Shown here one piece after another: positions 1-11,548 of a stretch of DNA of 64,000 bases. The translations under genes were made by a program, and so were the position numbers. Location of the stretch: contig NW_026262690.1 in the NCBI RefSeq assembly GCF_021869535.1, positions 92,595,995 to 92,659,994 on the forward strand. The letters are read 5' to 3'. The notes below the pieces were generated by a model. The model was not told the origin of the DNA. It searched no databases and saw only the letters and a program-made list of their open reading frames with translations. Source of the DNA: Mytilus californianus. Its lineage: Eukaryota; Mollusca; Bivalvia; Mytilida; Mytilidae. Position 1 is the stretch's first letter. Each line of letters opens with the position of its first letter.

Positions 1-720
1 ATAAGGATATTTTGGCGTTTTCTAGCAATACAGGAGTGGTTTAAATTTTGCTATTTCAAAGTTTGGCACTTCAGTTATACTAGTATATGAATCAGTGTTT
101 GATATGACATATAGAGATCATAAATATTAAAGAAATCGCGAATTTCTAAAACATCAAAAACAAATAACATTTTATTATTAAGTAGAAAAAAGCAAAATAT
201 AGAAATCTAATTATATCATTTGTATTGAATTACCTTTATAATACATTAGGATACACAGGGTATACCAACATAATTTTCCCTTAAGTGTTTTTGCATTCAT
301 CCAAAATTCGGATAATGCTGTGTTGACCCTATTGACAAAAATAAGTTTAACCGTTTTTTGATGTCCCGCTTACTATAGTAGATAAGCAATTTGTTTTCCG
401 CGTAGTTCATTAGAACATGGGAATGGATATTGCGAGCGGGGTATTGTGTCCTATTGACAAATATTCTTGTATTTTATTAAATTTAATACAATAATGTATT
501 AGAAACTATATTTTTTGTTTCTAATCAGTGCTCATATTTTTTTACTTGTGATCAAACAAAACCGTGTAATTGTATTCTCGATGACTTTAGTTGGGTGTGT
601 TTCATTTTGGCACTTAAATCTAGAATGACAAATAAGCAAAATAAGATTTCAGCCAAATTTTTCACAATTTACCTCAAAAATACAACTTTAGAATGAGCCC
701 AGGACTATGAAAATATAAAT
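1..720. repeat. Left member of a segmental duplication (intronic)
   Basis: This stretch is recognisably homologous, in the same orientation, to about 9180-10010. Shared landmarks include TTTGATATGACAT, the TTACCTTTAT segment and GCACTTAAATCTAG, in the same order with many substitutions and small indels. In the right-hand copy the segment lies just 5' (in plus coordinates just right) of BIR exon C at 8768-8896. By analogy this is the intron between exon B' (5425-5463) and an exon C' that should lie a few hundred bases left of the window. No open coding exon was identified in it. Confidence 0.75.
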
Positions 721-1848
721 ACATGTCTCATAAATCAACTTATGAGCAGCATAGGTGACTTAAGGGTACAATGAACATTTTTATTTTGTAAGGCGTACAT
801 GGCATGGTAGTGTCCCATATCTTGGTGATAAATGTTAGCAATATCTGGAAAATAGCGTAGTAGATGGGTATCAATCTTAAATGAAACTTTCAGAATTTTT
901 GTAATTGGTATGGGGGCGCAACTTCAAACACATGTTTCAAGATTCAGCCACTTTTTGGAATGGCTGCTGAAGAAAAAAAACGCAGAAATTTGGTGACAAT
1001 CAATTTCATAAAAAAAAATTAATTTACTCATGCCTTTACACACATTAATACTAGGTCATTTAATTTGCAATCGCTTCAACAACCACCTGCATTCAAGAAA
1101 CTATCAAAAGCATAAATTAGACATCAAATAAACAAGAATTTCAAACGTGGAGTAGTATGGCATTGGAGGACGAACCATCAACACGATGATGAAGTTGGAC
1201 ATGGGCATAGTAAAAGATAGAAAACAAGAAAATGTCATTCTGCTAGCTGGTGGTAACAATGTAACAGAGGACACGTCTGTCAAGAAAGTGGTATATACAT
1301 TTTTTTAAAGTTTCTGCTCGCTCCTAATAAACACGTATAGCGTTCGATGCGTAGTAACCTGCGCTCAATGCCACTTTACAGATTTAGTAAATTTGGATAC
1401 AAACGTTTTAAACAAAGATCTCGAGATCGGGTCTTCAAAAACATGTATTAAGAAAAGGCACAAAAAATCAATCAAATTATAAAAGACGAGGCGGAAAGAT
1501 ATTTATTGGGATCATAACAAAACAAGGGTTAAGGTTGTTAGTTTATTAACAAGTGCAAATTTCAACACAGATGTTTCAATTGTGGTATCAACCACATTTT
1601 TCAACATGCAAAAAAACCAGTTCGTCTCCCATATAAGTTCAGTCAAAACAGCAATACGATACCACAAAGTGGCAACAATCATTCCTTTTGAGCCGCAAAT
1701 AGAATACAATCCCCTTCAAGAATCAGAGACAATGCCTCCTTTAAAAAGACAGAAAAACCTCTCCCCCTAAAAAAAATGAAGTTAACTTTAATTCAAATCG
1801 CAGTACAACAGTAAAGGTTGACGGGCTTTCATATTGGTTGAAAGTATA
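721..1848. other. Intronic sequence without a recognised gene
   Basis: AT-rich sequence with short ORFs only. The two overlapping ORFs around 1512-1770 lie on opposite strands, have no recognisable domain and no splice support. This block is absent from the homologous intron copy around 10 kb, so it belongs to the roughly 4.4 kb of extra sequence in the left intron. Confidence 0.5.
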
Positions 1849-2800
1849 AAATATTAAAAAGTACAACTACATAGTTAGAGATTTTAAATTTGGATTTGAC
1901 GTAGGCTTTAGTAGTAAACCAGATATTGTAAGGCAACAAATTCAAAATGAAATTGGTGCTAAAAGATTTGTTAGTCCTTTTGCGAAACCTTTTACAGAGA
2001 TGCAATTATCCTCTCTTGGCTTAGCAGAAAAGAAAACGCTAAGGGCATATAAAATGATCAATCATTTATCTTTTCCTGAAGGGTCTTCAATCAATGAAAG
2101 TTCTATCTCAACATACATATCAGCAATAGGTTTTACACATAAGATTACTCATTGTCCTGACCCTACTGACTCATTTATTATTGATAAGGTACTGAAACTA
2201 GTGCACAAAGAAAGAAAACATGATACGAGACTTCCAATCACAAGCATTATTTTGCATCAACTAGTTAGTGCATTTAAACATACAATTTCTAATATATATG
2301 AAAAAGTTTTATTCAAAGCTATGTTCACCCTAGCATATCATGTTCTGTTAAGAATTGGTGAGATGACTGTCAACAACGAGAATTACAGTCATGTCATTGC
2401 TTTTAGTCAAACTGTAATTTTACATGAAAAAGTGGTATAAACTTTGTGGATTTCAAACATTCTGATGGAAAACAATTTTGTTAGAAATAGCGAAAAATAA
2501 AAATAACAATATTTGCGCAGTAAGGCGCTAACAAGTTTCTACAAGTTAAATATGAGAACTAACAAAGGAGGTCTGCTATTTATTAACTCCAACGGACAAC
2601 CTGTTTGTAGACAACTCTTTCGAAATACATAGAATGGTGCCGTGAATTTTTGCGAGCTGAGTAGAACATATAACAAACCTTATAGTTTCAGAATTGGCTT
2701 CGCGTCTGACGCAAGTGCTAAAGGATTGTTTAATGAAACTATAAAAACATTAGGTAGATGAAAATTTGATGCATTCAGGTCCAATTTCAAACATTTGATC
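1849..2800 (+). pseudogene. Decayed DIRS-type (tyrosine recombinase) retrotransposon fragment
   Basis: A reading frame is open from about 1849 to 2437, then decays by frameshifts and stops. Its first part resembles the N-terminal end of a DIRS/Ngaro-like reverse transcriptase: SSLGLAEKK and INHLSFPEGSS match the usual SPLGLxPKK and xHxLSFPxG blocks. At about 2098 the frame passes directly, without the rest of the RT and RNase H, into a tyrosine recombinase region (STYISAIGF, RLPITSIILHQLV). It includes LLRIGEMT, which holds the first catalytic arginine. After a frameshift at about 2437 the recombinase continues in other frames; YSFRIGFASDASAKG and TLGR at about 2675-2760 represent the HxxR-like C-terminal box. 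The element is clearly inactive. Assignment to the DIRS order rests on the RT plus tyrosine recombinase pairing; the exact subgroup is open. It lies inside the intron of the minus-strand BIR gene. Confidence 0.7.
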
Positions 2801-2939
2801 AACCTTACAACTGGTGCAATATGTTGTGCGAATAAATCACTGCCGTTTATTATTTTCTATCTTTTACAGGGCTTGTGGGTCACAGCTCGATACATAATGC
2901 ATGATATGACAGAATAGCAGTATATGGAGAACAGTTGAC

Positions 2940-3170
2940 AAAGGAAAATTGTGAATCTAAACAATCACTTACCTGATTAAATGTCTGTACCAAGTCAGGA
3001 TTGTGACAGTTGTTTTCCATTCGTTTGATGTGTTTGAGCTTTTGATATTGCCATTTGATAAGGGACTTATCGATTTGAATTTTCCTTGGAGTTTCCTTGG
3101 TATTTTTGTTATTTTACTTTTTACTGTCTCAGAGAAAATTGACAGGAGCCAGATTTTTAGGCAAAATACA
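2940..3170 (-). repeat. Dispersed short repeat, family with CATTCGTTTGATG core
   Basis: Contains TGACAGTTGTTTTCCATTCG followed by GATGTGTTTGAGCTTTTG and a tail ending in TTTTGTTATTTTACTTTTT. The same order recurs at about 54390-54525 and 63640-63770, and in the opposite orientation at 61581-61710 and 61963-62110. An apparent strong donor, CAG before GTAAGTG read on the minus strand near 2975, lies within this repeat and is not taken as an exon border. Confidence 0.65.
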
Positions 3171-3289
3171 GGGTCAAATGATTTTTAAAACACATAATTT
3201 GCATAAAATAACATTAAGCCGTATGCTCAGAATAATTGATTAGGAAAATAACATGCTTAAGTTCTAAGAGGTTAAAGCGAAATATAATA

Positions 3290-4060
3290 AATTGAGAATG
3301 GAAAAGGGGAGTGTGTCAAAGAGACAACGACCCGACCATAGAGCAGACAACAGCCGAAGCCCACCAATGGGTCTTCAATGCAGCGAGAAACTCCCGCACC
3401 CGGAGGCGTCCTTCAGCTGGCCCCTAAACAAATATGTATACTAGTTCAGTGATAATGGACGTCATACTAAACTCCAAATTATACACAGGAAACTAAAATT
3501 CAAAATGATACAAGACTAACAAAGGCCAGAGGCTCCTGACTTGGGACAGGCGCAAAAATGCGGCGGGGTTAAACATGTTTTTTGAGATCTCAACCCTCCC
3601 CCTATACCTCTAGCCAATGTAGTAAAAACAAACGCACAACAGTACGCACAGTAAAACTCAGTATAAGAGAAGTCCGAGTCCGATGTCAGAATAGGAAACA
3701 AAAGAAAATAAACAAAATGACAATAATACATAAATAACAACAGACTACTAGCAGTTACTGACATGCCAGCTCCAGACCTCAATTAAACTGATTGAAAGAT
3801 TATGTCTTTATCATATGAATATCAGGCACAATCCCTCCTGTTAGGGGTTTAGTATTATACCGTCATAAAATATATGAGAAGAACATAACCCGTGTCATGC
3901 CAACAACTGGTTTTAGAATAAATGTGTTTAATTCCGATGCAAAGACCCTATAAGTGAATCAATATTAAAGCCAAAATATGCAATCTTTAATGACCTGACA
4001 ACAGTATCGTAACTATATCCCTTCTTGATGTATTAATAAGGTTATTATGTTTCATAGGCT
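3290..4060 (+). repeat. Dispersed repeat, family with GAGACAACGACCCGACC head
   Basis: Starts with GAGAATGGAAAAGGGGAGTG, then GAGACAACGACCCGACC, a GGTCTTCAATGCAGCG block, GGCTCCTGACTTGGGACAGG and GCGGGGTTAAACATGTT, with an extended 3' part to about 4060. Shorter copies lie at about 29560-29860 and 57805-57910. No long ORF; probably a non-autonomous element. I recall this family from mussel sequences. Confidence 0.6.
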
Positions 4061-4075
4061 GGTTCATACCAATTT

Positions 4076-4345
4076 GATAAATATGATGGACACAATGTCA
4101 GTAAATTAAGTCTTTTTTACTTTTTAGTATATGTTTTTTGGTATCAATTAGATACATATGTGGGACACAATGTCTGTAAATTGCGTCTTCTTTTATATTT
4201 TTGTTTGTTTGTATCAATTAGATACATTTTTGGTATACAATGTCTGTAAATTGTGTCCTTTTAGTAAGTATGTTGTTTGTATCAATTAGATACATTCGTG
4301 GGACACAGTGTCTGTAAATTGTATCTTTCTAGTATATAATGTATG
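4076..4345 (+). repeat. Tandem repeat, about four units of 70-85 bp
   Basis: Each unit has ATCAATTAGATACAT, a GTGGGACACAATGTCTGTAA-like block and a T-rich spacer. Units diverge in spacer length. Spacers are not unique and no cas genes are present, so this is a minisatellite. Confidence 0.75.
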
Positions 4346-4722
4346 TAAAAGTGACGCTACCCAAAAGTGTACTTGATCTGAGTTTTGTTGAAATAAGCAT
4401 TGTGTATACGTTTCATAGCATTTAGTTGAGGCAAACTTAAGTCAGAGAAAGGAAACGAAAAATCCAGCAATTTTTCCATTTGTAAAGGGGCATAACTCTA
4501 GAACGGTAAAAGTGAAGCCACCAACATTCAAACTTGATCTGTGTTTTGTGGTAATAAACATTGTGTATAAGTTTCATAAAATTTGGTTGAAGCAAACTAA
4601 AGTTAGAGAACGGAAACAAATTTTAGGACGTACGGACGGACGGATGGACGTACGTACGTACGGACGTACAGACGAACAAAGGTAAAACTTAATGCCCCTT
4701 TGCTATGGCGGGGGCATAAAAA
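4345..4722 (+). repeat. Dispersed repeat ending in GGAC/GTAC microsatellite
   Basis: Two diverged internal units, each carrying AAGTGA, CTTGATCTG, ATTGTGTATA, GTTTCATA and a GGAAAC-like end, are followed by a run of GGACGGAC/GTACGTAC tetramers (4625-4675) and a GCGGGGGCATAAAAAG tail. This arrangement is common in mollusc intergenic DNA. No coding content. Confidence 0.6.
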
Positions 4723-5424
4723 GTATTCCATTTACCTTCGAGATTTAGCTCTTATATTTTTGAATTCTAACAAACATGGCTGGCGGTATCCGCTCCAAAA
4801 AATGAGATGTTAATTCATTATAATAAAAATTTATAGTGAAGGGGATATAACTCTAGGTTATTTTACTTTTCACATCAAAAGAATTGATGACATTTGACTT
4901 TTTCACTTATTACAAAATATGCGTGTATATGTTGAAATTGTACTAAAAGTATTGTATATTAATATTTACAACTGATAGTTATAATTGTAGTGTACTCTAA
5001 TTTTTAAACATTTATCTTCCCATATGAAATTAAAATAATAACTGTCACATTTGTGGCCTGCATCATCATAACTTGTGTTAGTTGTTATATGCCTTCAGCG
5101 GACCATAAAAATTCTACATAAGTGCCAATAAAAGAAAGAAGTAGTATTTAAAATGGATTTGATAATTTCACGAATGTTGGTTCATTTGATGCTATACTAT
5201 GTAAACTTAGAAACACTTTACATGCTGTTGTTGCAATATGTTTAGTACCTACATGTTTGTGTAATAGAGTTGGTTTTTATATTTAAACGTGTGGAATGGC
5301 ATTTGAATTTTAAGTTCCACAATTGCTTAATAGATTATTATTCTAATGTCAATCGTTTGTCCTATAAGGATATATAGAAGTACTTTTATTTGGGTATGAA
5401 ATAATATATATCAAGTAAACTCAC
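4723..5424. other. Intronic sequence, partly homologous to the second BIR module
   Basis: No gene seen. The part from about 5130 onward aligns with the right-hand module: 5130-5200 resembles 10130-10200, and 5220-5400 resembles 13870-14060 (shared CCTACATG, AGTTC and TCCTATAA landmarks). It therefore marks the edge of the shared, pre-insertion intron sequence. Confidence 0.55.
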
Positions 5425-5463
5425 CAATACCACAATAAAAACACCGAACACAGTCACCAAAAT
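5425..5463 (-). CDS. BIR-domain gene, 39-nt exon B' (core of third BIR)
   Basis: A 13-codon microexon with a consensus acceptor (TTTCAG) and donor (GTGAGT). Entering in phase 1 it reads FGDCVRCFYCGIG preceded by one split codon, which is the central BIR segment containing the first two zinc cysteines (CX2C). It is the same length, phase and position in the domain as exon B at 14072-14110 (11 of 13 codons alike or conservative). The preceding exon A' (6896-7141) supplies the N-terminal half of the domain. The exon expected to supply the histidine and last cysteine is not in the window; homology places it just left of base 1. The track of exon lengths and phases is direct observation; that it is translated is inference. 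Confidence 0.8.
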
Positions 5464-6895
5464 CTGAAATTGAGGAAAACATATATTGAATAACACTTTG
5501 TCACAAAAACATTGCACTTTAAAATGACATTGAATATAAGAATGAGATAAGGAATCAACAAAATGATATTGTTTTCTTAGTTAGTCCTTCCCAATGGACA
5601 ATAGAAAGATATCTTATTGTCTGTAATTGTTCATAGCAATTTGGAAAATTGACTTATTGGAATAGCAACAATATTTTTCAATTAATTGGAATGAATTGAG
5701 TTTGTTTTAGTGAAGGAAAGAATAGTAATTTTAAAGTTTCATTTACGACGAACACATCTTGATGGTAGTTTCTCAAACTGTCCCTACGTGTCGTAAGATA
5801 AAAATTACCCACTTAATTATCCTATTTCTTAATGATTTATTAAAAACAAATTTAATATATATAAAAGATTCATCATTGAATTTGATATAGTTTGAAATTT
5901 GAAGATTTTTTATTGGGAGCAATAATGTGCACTTTTTCTCTTCTTTGTCATCATTAGATAACATACCCCGCTCACACTATAATGTGTCTATATTCAGTAA
6001 ATCGTTAAATTGGGGTCAATATCGTAATTTGGCAAACAATTTATAAGTTTAACTCGCAATGAACATGTGTAACATCTGTAACAAATTTCAAGATGATGTA
6101 ACAACGATTTCATCGTTAACTATCATAACTAAACGTTTTAACCTGATACGGTACGAACTAACAGACTAACGAATACACAAACAGGAAAATATGATCATCC
6201 GTTCTTACTATCGTAGGCATAACATAAGCACTTAAACAGACAAAAACGCAAATCGCTGAGATTTTTTTAGATTTATAAAAAGGGAAGCTGAAAGCTACAT
6301 ATAACATGTATAAGAGAGTAGAAAGAATGGCATTTAGATAAATAGATTAAGAATACACTTTAAAAATCAATGATGACATTTAGTAATGTTACTTTTAATA
6401 TAACATTGAATAAATTCAAAGTATTTTCAAGTAAATAACCTTAGGATTTTTTTTTCAATAATGTTGATCATGTGGTATTGTATTGAGAGAGAATACCAAA
6501 ATTTGCTATGATAGTGCAGTTTATCCCAATTGAATTATTTTTAATAAGCACACACCTCAATTTGAATGTTCGTTTATTCCATTGTCACCTTGCTTTTTCG
6601 CAATTAAACCCACAATTTTATTTATATATATTTTCATAGTCTGTTTCGGTTTTAGTAGTGAATTTACATTGATGGCCTTCTAGGTAATGTCTAAACTATT
6701 ATACATTATTTTAATAAAAAAATAAACAAATAAAACTGAAAAAAGTTAGAAAACAGCTCACCATTCTTCTTTAAAATTTGTAAATTTTCATGATATACAC
6801 ATTTTGTCATTAGTAATATAAACAATGAATATTTTTCAAATTGCTTTATAAAATTGAATTAGATTTTTGATCTCTCAAATTGATTATTCTCATAC
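5464..6895. other. Intron between exons A' and B'
   Basis: AT-rich intron. The part next to the acceptor (about 5500-5640) aligns with 14120-14275, including GTTTTCTTAG versus GTTTTCTTGG and TCTGTAA, supporting module duplication. No other feature is recognised. Confidence 0.6.
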
Positions 6896-7141
6896 TTGTA
6901 TAAAAAAAAACACATTCAGCTAAATCAATCGGACAAAGAAACTGTCGGTCTGCAGGCCAATTCTTGAAAGAAGCTCTTCTTGTCTCTAAGAGCTTGTAGT
7001 CTTGGAATCTCACTTCATTATTTCCGAGGCTGGATTCTTGGTCTTCTCCTAAAACTTGCTGCTGTGACTCTGTGAAAGTTGGACTGATAATTGAGGTTGA
7101 TTGTTGAGTTGTTGGAGGATAATTATCAGTATTACTACTTT
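6896..7141 (-). CDS. BIR-domain gene, exon A' (linker plus N-terminal half of third BIR)
   Basis: A 246-nt exon, phase 1 at both ends, with acceptor TAAATTGCAG after a pyrimidine-rich run and donor GTATGAG. It encodes a Ser/Thr/Pro/Gln-rich linker (NTDNYPPTTQQSTS) followed by RRASFKNWPAD, the start of a BIR, and ends at LAECVFFYT. Splicing to exon B' continues the domain in frame. The exon is homologous to 14840-15382 but lacks that exon's decapeptide repeat. One oddity is that the usual Ala-Gly before the aromatic pair is Cys-Val here, so the fold may be weakened. BIR domains of IAP proteins bind caspases or other partners through a groove next to the zinc site; which role applies here cannot be read from this half domain. 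Confidence 0.8.
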
Positions 7142-7274
7142 CTGCAATTTAGGAAAAGAATGCTGACCTTGATTCGGGAATTGTTTGAATTGATACCATA
7201 TGCAAATTAACAGTGTTTTAATAAGACCTATTTTATTTGCAAATAAACTCATCATAGATACTAGGATTAAAATG

Positions 7275-7420
7275 TTGTACGCCAGACGCACGTTTCGCTA
7301 CAAAAAAATTGTATTTGAACTCAATGCTTTTCAACTTTGTACTTTATTTGGCCTTTTAACTTTTTTATTCTTGCTTTTCTGATGAGTCTTTTTAAGACGA
7401 AACGATTGTCTGGCGTACAA
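7275..7420. repeat. Short inverted-repeat element (GTACGCCAGAC ends)
   Basis: TTGTACGCCAGAC at 7275-7287 is mirrored by GTCTGGCGTACAA at 7408-7420, with a second inner pair CGTTTCG/CGAAACG. Related fragments with the GATGCTCGAGGTCAA-type core occur near 35370, 48050 and 10240. It is likely a small non-autonomous dispersed element; no coding content. Confidence 0.65.
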
Positions 7421-8750
7421 AAGTATTAGCCTGGTATCTTTGATGAGTTTTTTTATATAATCACACTACTATTCCAATTGCAATTTATATTCTCAGCGTC
7501 TCTGTTTAATTTAGACCGATTCATATCGATAACATTTAACTCTTTTATTCTCATTACAATTAACATAATGATTTACGTTCTTATGTTTACAGTTAAGAAT
7601 AAAACAATGAATACTGGAAATCCATGAAACATTTATGTTAATCCAGAAAAGCACTTCTGACTCGCAAAATCGTAATTTTTCGTTCACTAGCCCTATGCTA
7701 ATTCCACTACCGGTGGACTGTTAGTTTCATCAGTTCTGTACTGACATGATTTATAACACAATTTCCTAAGTTCTCCGTCATTCCGTTATTAAATTAAGAA
7801 TTTATTAAAGAATATGCTAAGGCTAATTCGGAATGGTATGAATCTGCCGAGACATAATTAATGTTATGATTTAGAACGTTAAGAATATGTTGAGGAAAGT
7901 CAGACAATATATTCATACTTTTCAAAATGTTAAAAAAATATTCAGACAATTTCAGACTAAAATTGATCACTTCAGAATGTTATGACATTATAGTGGCATA
8001 TTTTTGATAATCAAATAACATTGTATACTAGTGAGATAATCAGGGTTTGGCTTAACTTTTTGTCCTTTTTTTCATCACCTCTGAAACTTAAATAGTGATA
8101 AATCAAATCAAATACCAGATTTAGAAACAGTTTCTGTACTTGTATTATCTTCTTGCCTTTCAAATTTTGTAATCTGTAAAAATTATCACATTTCAAATGA
8201 GTTAACGGCCTACATATCATAACCGTCAATAACAGACATTGTTTGTTTCAATTAAATGAACATTTCTTGTGCATAAAATGTATGAAGCTTTATACTTATA
8301 TCCGATCATGTCATTTTTCTTTTTCTTTGATATCTTTGCATTAGTCGTGAGTTTTATAAGTAGTATTTTTTGAACTTGTATGTCTTTTTATCACCTTTCT
8401 TTTCTGTCATTGCGTTGTCAGTTTCTTTTAACTCACGAGTTTGGCTTATCCCCTTGGCATCTTCCGCCTCTTTTTCATATGTAAATCTTTCTTTTGACTG
8501 GATATAAAAGGAAATCGCAAAAATCGCTTTTATTTTAAGTGTTTCTTATCTTAATTATAATTTCAAACAGTATAAATTAGTTACATAGTTTATGAATGCA
8601 ATTCTATACAATATAGCTATATATATCGCCATTTAAAGCTCAATCCTCATGTTTCCCTGGTGCTTGTATATTGAAATCTTGATATCGCAACGGCGATTTC
8701 CAAATGAACTTTTAATATGATAGTCTTAAAAAGAAACTGTATGTAGACAG
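7421..8750. other. Intron or intergenic spacer between BIR modules
   Basis: AT-rich, no exon found. A short fragment at about 8395-8475 resembles the dispersed 3'-tail family with CATTGCGTTGTCAGTTTC. If exon C splices to exon A' this is an intron; if exon C ends at its in-frame stop this is the space between two tandem genes. Confidence 0.5.
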
Positions 8751-8767
8751 CTATTTTACGTTATTAC

Positions 8768-8896
8768 GTATAACTACCGCTAGGTGTACAGCATCAACAA
8801 AACCTTTTCCTTTCTTCTGTTGTAGATATGGACATTTTCTTGACCAACGAGCATGCTCAAACCATGGACTGTCATCAGCTTCCCAGTCTCTTAAAC
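8768..8896 (-). CDS. BIR-domain gene, exon C (C-terminal part of second BIR)
   Basis: The acceptor is TTTCTAAG at 8897. Entering in phase 1 after exon B, the exon reads GLRDWEADDSPWFEHARWSR then K-C-P-Y, giving the BIR histidine and fourth cysteine: spacing from the second cysteine of exon B is exactly X16-H-X6-C. A basic/helical tail (QQKKGKGFVDAV) follows, as is usual after IAP BIRs. Two ends are possible. A donor-like GTAATA after 8768 leaves phase 1, matching the start of exon A', which would make one multi-BIR protein. Otherwise the frame runs to a TAG at 8751-8753 and the protein ends. The first is favoured by the uniform phase-1 pattern but the donor is not strong. Confidence 0.8.
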
Positions 8897-9179
8897 CTTA
8901 GAAAGTAAAGATCTAATGGAAATATGTGCAATAGTTCATTATAAAAAAAAGATGTTTCGTAAATATTACATTAAACTGCAATAGCAAGGGATAAGCTTTT
9001 CTTTTAAACTAGTGGATTGTGCAATATATGTATGTTTTCGTTTATATATCATTGGTACAAGTAGTATTGTACACGCTTTGGTAGTTAACCTGGGGAACAT
9101 TTCTTTTATGTATTAAAAACAGTATCATATTCTCGTATAATTTGACATGAAAAATTATTTCAAATACCATATATCCAGA

Positions 9180-10010
9180 TAATTAGGCGTTTTCTTACAA
9201 ATCAGTAAAGGGTCAATTTTGCTATGTCAAAGTTTGCTGGACTCTTCAGTTATTTATGAGTGAGTATTTGATATGACATGTTAATATCATAAATAATAAA
9301 GTACGGCAAATTTTTAAACCATCAAAGACAAATACCGTTCTGTTATTAAGTATAAAAATCAAATGCAAAAATCAGATTATATCAATTTATACTATTGTAA
9401 TGATTTACCTTTATTGTACAATAGGGTGTATCAGAATTTTCCTTTAAGTAATTTTGCATTAATTTCGACTAATAAAGTAAACTGTAACTACACTTGATGT
9501 ATTCACCCTGATGATAAAAATAATTGTAATTGCCTTTTAATGTCCCACCTACTATAGTGTAGGGGCATTGTGTTTTCCGGGATGGGCGTCTGTCCCGTAT
9601 CAGGTTTAGGATTTAATTTAAGGAATTTTGTGATCACATTAACTTGATTACCCATATTTAATATGATGTGAACTGTTTAATATAAAGTATATGTCTTGTT
9701 GCAGTTTTGAACCACATTTCGTAATTCGCTAAAACATGCAAATAGATATTTCGAGCGGAGTATTGTGTTGTATGGATAATTATTCTTGAATCTCGTTAAA
9801 TTTCATTAAATTTTATATTAAAAATTATATTTTCTGCTCCTAATCATTGCTCATAATGTTTTATTTTTGATCATGCAAAATCTTGTTATTATGTTCTTGA
9901 TGAATTTAGTTGGTGCATTTAATTTTTGCACTTAAATCTAGGATGTCAAATTAACATTAATAACATTAATAAGACTTCAACCAGATTATCAAAATTTACT
10001 TCATAACTTA
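9180..10010. repeat. Right member of the segmental duplication (intronic)
   Basis: Homologous in order and orientation to 1-720 (see landmarks TTTGATATGACATG, TTTACCTTTATTG, GCACTTAAATCTAGG). It contains about 110 extra bases around 9575-9715 not seen in the left copy. It lies between exon C and exon B and has no recognised exon. Confidence 0.75.
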
Positions 10011-11548
10011 AGATTAAGTCCGGGACCATGAAAATGTAAATACATTGTACAAGTCTCGTAAAAAGCTATATGCAAGTCTCATAAAAAGCTATATACAAGT
10101 CTCATAAAAAGCAATATACGTGATAGTAACGGAAAGCAGTAGTATTTAATCTATACTTGATAATTTCACAAATGTGAATACATTTGTTGCTATACGAATA
10201 CCATTTACGCGACCAATTATATTGCACCAAATGCACGTTTCGACAATCATTGTATTTTCAGTGATGATCGAGACCAAAACTGAATACAGCCTTGGAAGAG
10301 CTGATACATCCAAAGGAAAGGTACTAGGCAAATCTGGAAGAGTAATGTGAGTTTTGCTATTCCCTTTCAATCATAGGTCCTGACGTGTTGCAGTATTTAT
10401 TATCCCTGGTTATCAATAGTTGATGGTTTGAACGTTTCTGTTCAGGGCGAATCAAAAATATATTTCGTCACACGGAATTTATTTAGTTTTATTTTCACTG
10501 CATTCCCCTATCTAAAATTTCAAAGATTTATATCAGCAAATTTCTTTAAAAACAGTATCCGTATTTTAAAGCTAATGCAGAAGTGATGCAATGTGATAAC
10601 AATCTTACAAATATTTCTTTTATACAATTGAATACTTTTGCAAATTAAAAAAAGAAAAAAAAAAAAAAGGGAAAACTCATCATTAGCTCGCACCAATAAC
10701 AAATAAGAAGTGGCAATCTTAAAGGTTATCAAATATCTATGATAAAAGATACTATAGATATGAATTAGGCATAGTATAGATACGTGATTGTTATTTAGGT
10801 GAAAGTTAGAGTCGGTGTATTACCATTACATTTGCGCGTAAACATCATTACGTTTGCGTGCAGCTTTTGATTACATTTGCGCGCATTTATTTTAAGGATA
10901 AACTTAGGTAAATGCAGGTAGATTATACATATTCATTTATCTAATGCGCCTCACAAAGGTAATGCGCCCGTTAAAGTAGGGTCAATTTTCCATGAATTTA
11001 TTTCTCACTAGACCATTCCAAAAAGTTCTTTAAATTCATAGTATCACAGGTCAAGTGTGTATTTTAAGGTTCTTACCATATCTTAATTCATTTCAAAATC
11101 GAAAATCTTTCAATGTTGTGTTCTGTGTACTGTTTTATTTTGTTTTCGACTTGTGTGTTTGAATATCCAATTGGTATCTTTTGCCTCTCATTTTTCGTTT
11201 TTTCATGAACAGAAAAATATTTGATATTGACAAAAATATCAAACACTGATTTTTAAAATCTTTGCATTTTGTATCAAAACTTCCGCAACGCATTTATAAC
11301 AAAATTCCTTGTTAACAATAACCGGTCTCTTTTTTTAAAGTTCGTCGTATAACGACATCTTTGTTAGTCAGTCAGTTATCAATACTAACCCCTTTGCTCC
11401 CAGCCAAAATCTCCACATTCGTGCAAAGAATGATATCATGAAACCACCGAAGCGTAAACTTCTCAAATGGTATCCACTATCTATTTCTTGTTAAACGTTT
11501 TTATAAGGATATGTATGTGATTTTAAAGTAAAATTGTTTCCTATTAAC
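10011..11548. other. Intronic sequence with short repeats
   Basis: 10040-10120 holds three tandem copies of a CAAGTCTCATAAAAAGC unit. 10815-10985 contains spaced repeats of ATTACATTTGCGCG and TAATGCGCC, a motif cluster I recall from mussel DNA. 11105-11195 is a fragment of the dispersed 3'-tail family. 11210-11345 resembles the inner right end of the TIR element that follows (compare 13370-13495, shared AATAACCGGTC). No gene seen. Confidence 0.55.

Noticed and set aside
2960-2990. Strong minus-strand donor CAG/GTAAGTG
   Set aside because: It sits inside a dispersed repeat copy whose relatives are elsewhere in the window.
4076-4345. Possible CRISPR-like regular repeats
   Set aside because: Units are diverged, spacers are related to each other and the genome is eukaryotic; this is a minisatellite.
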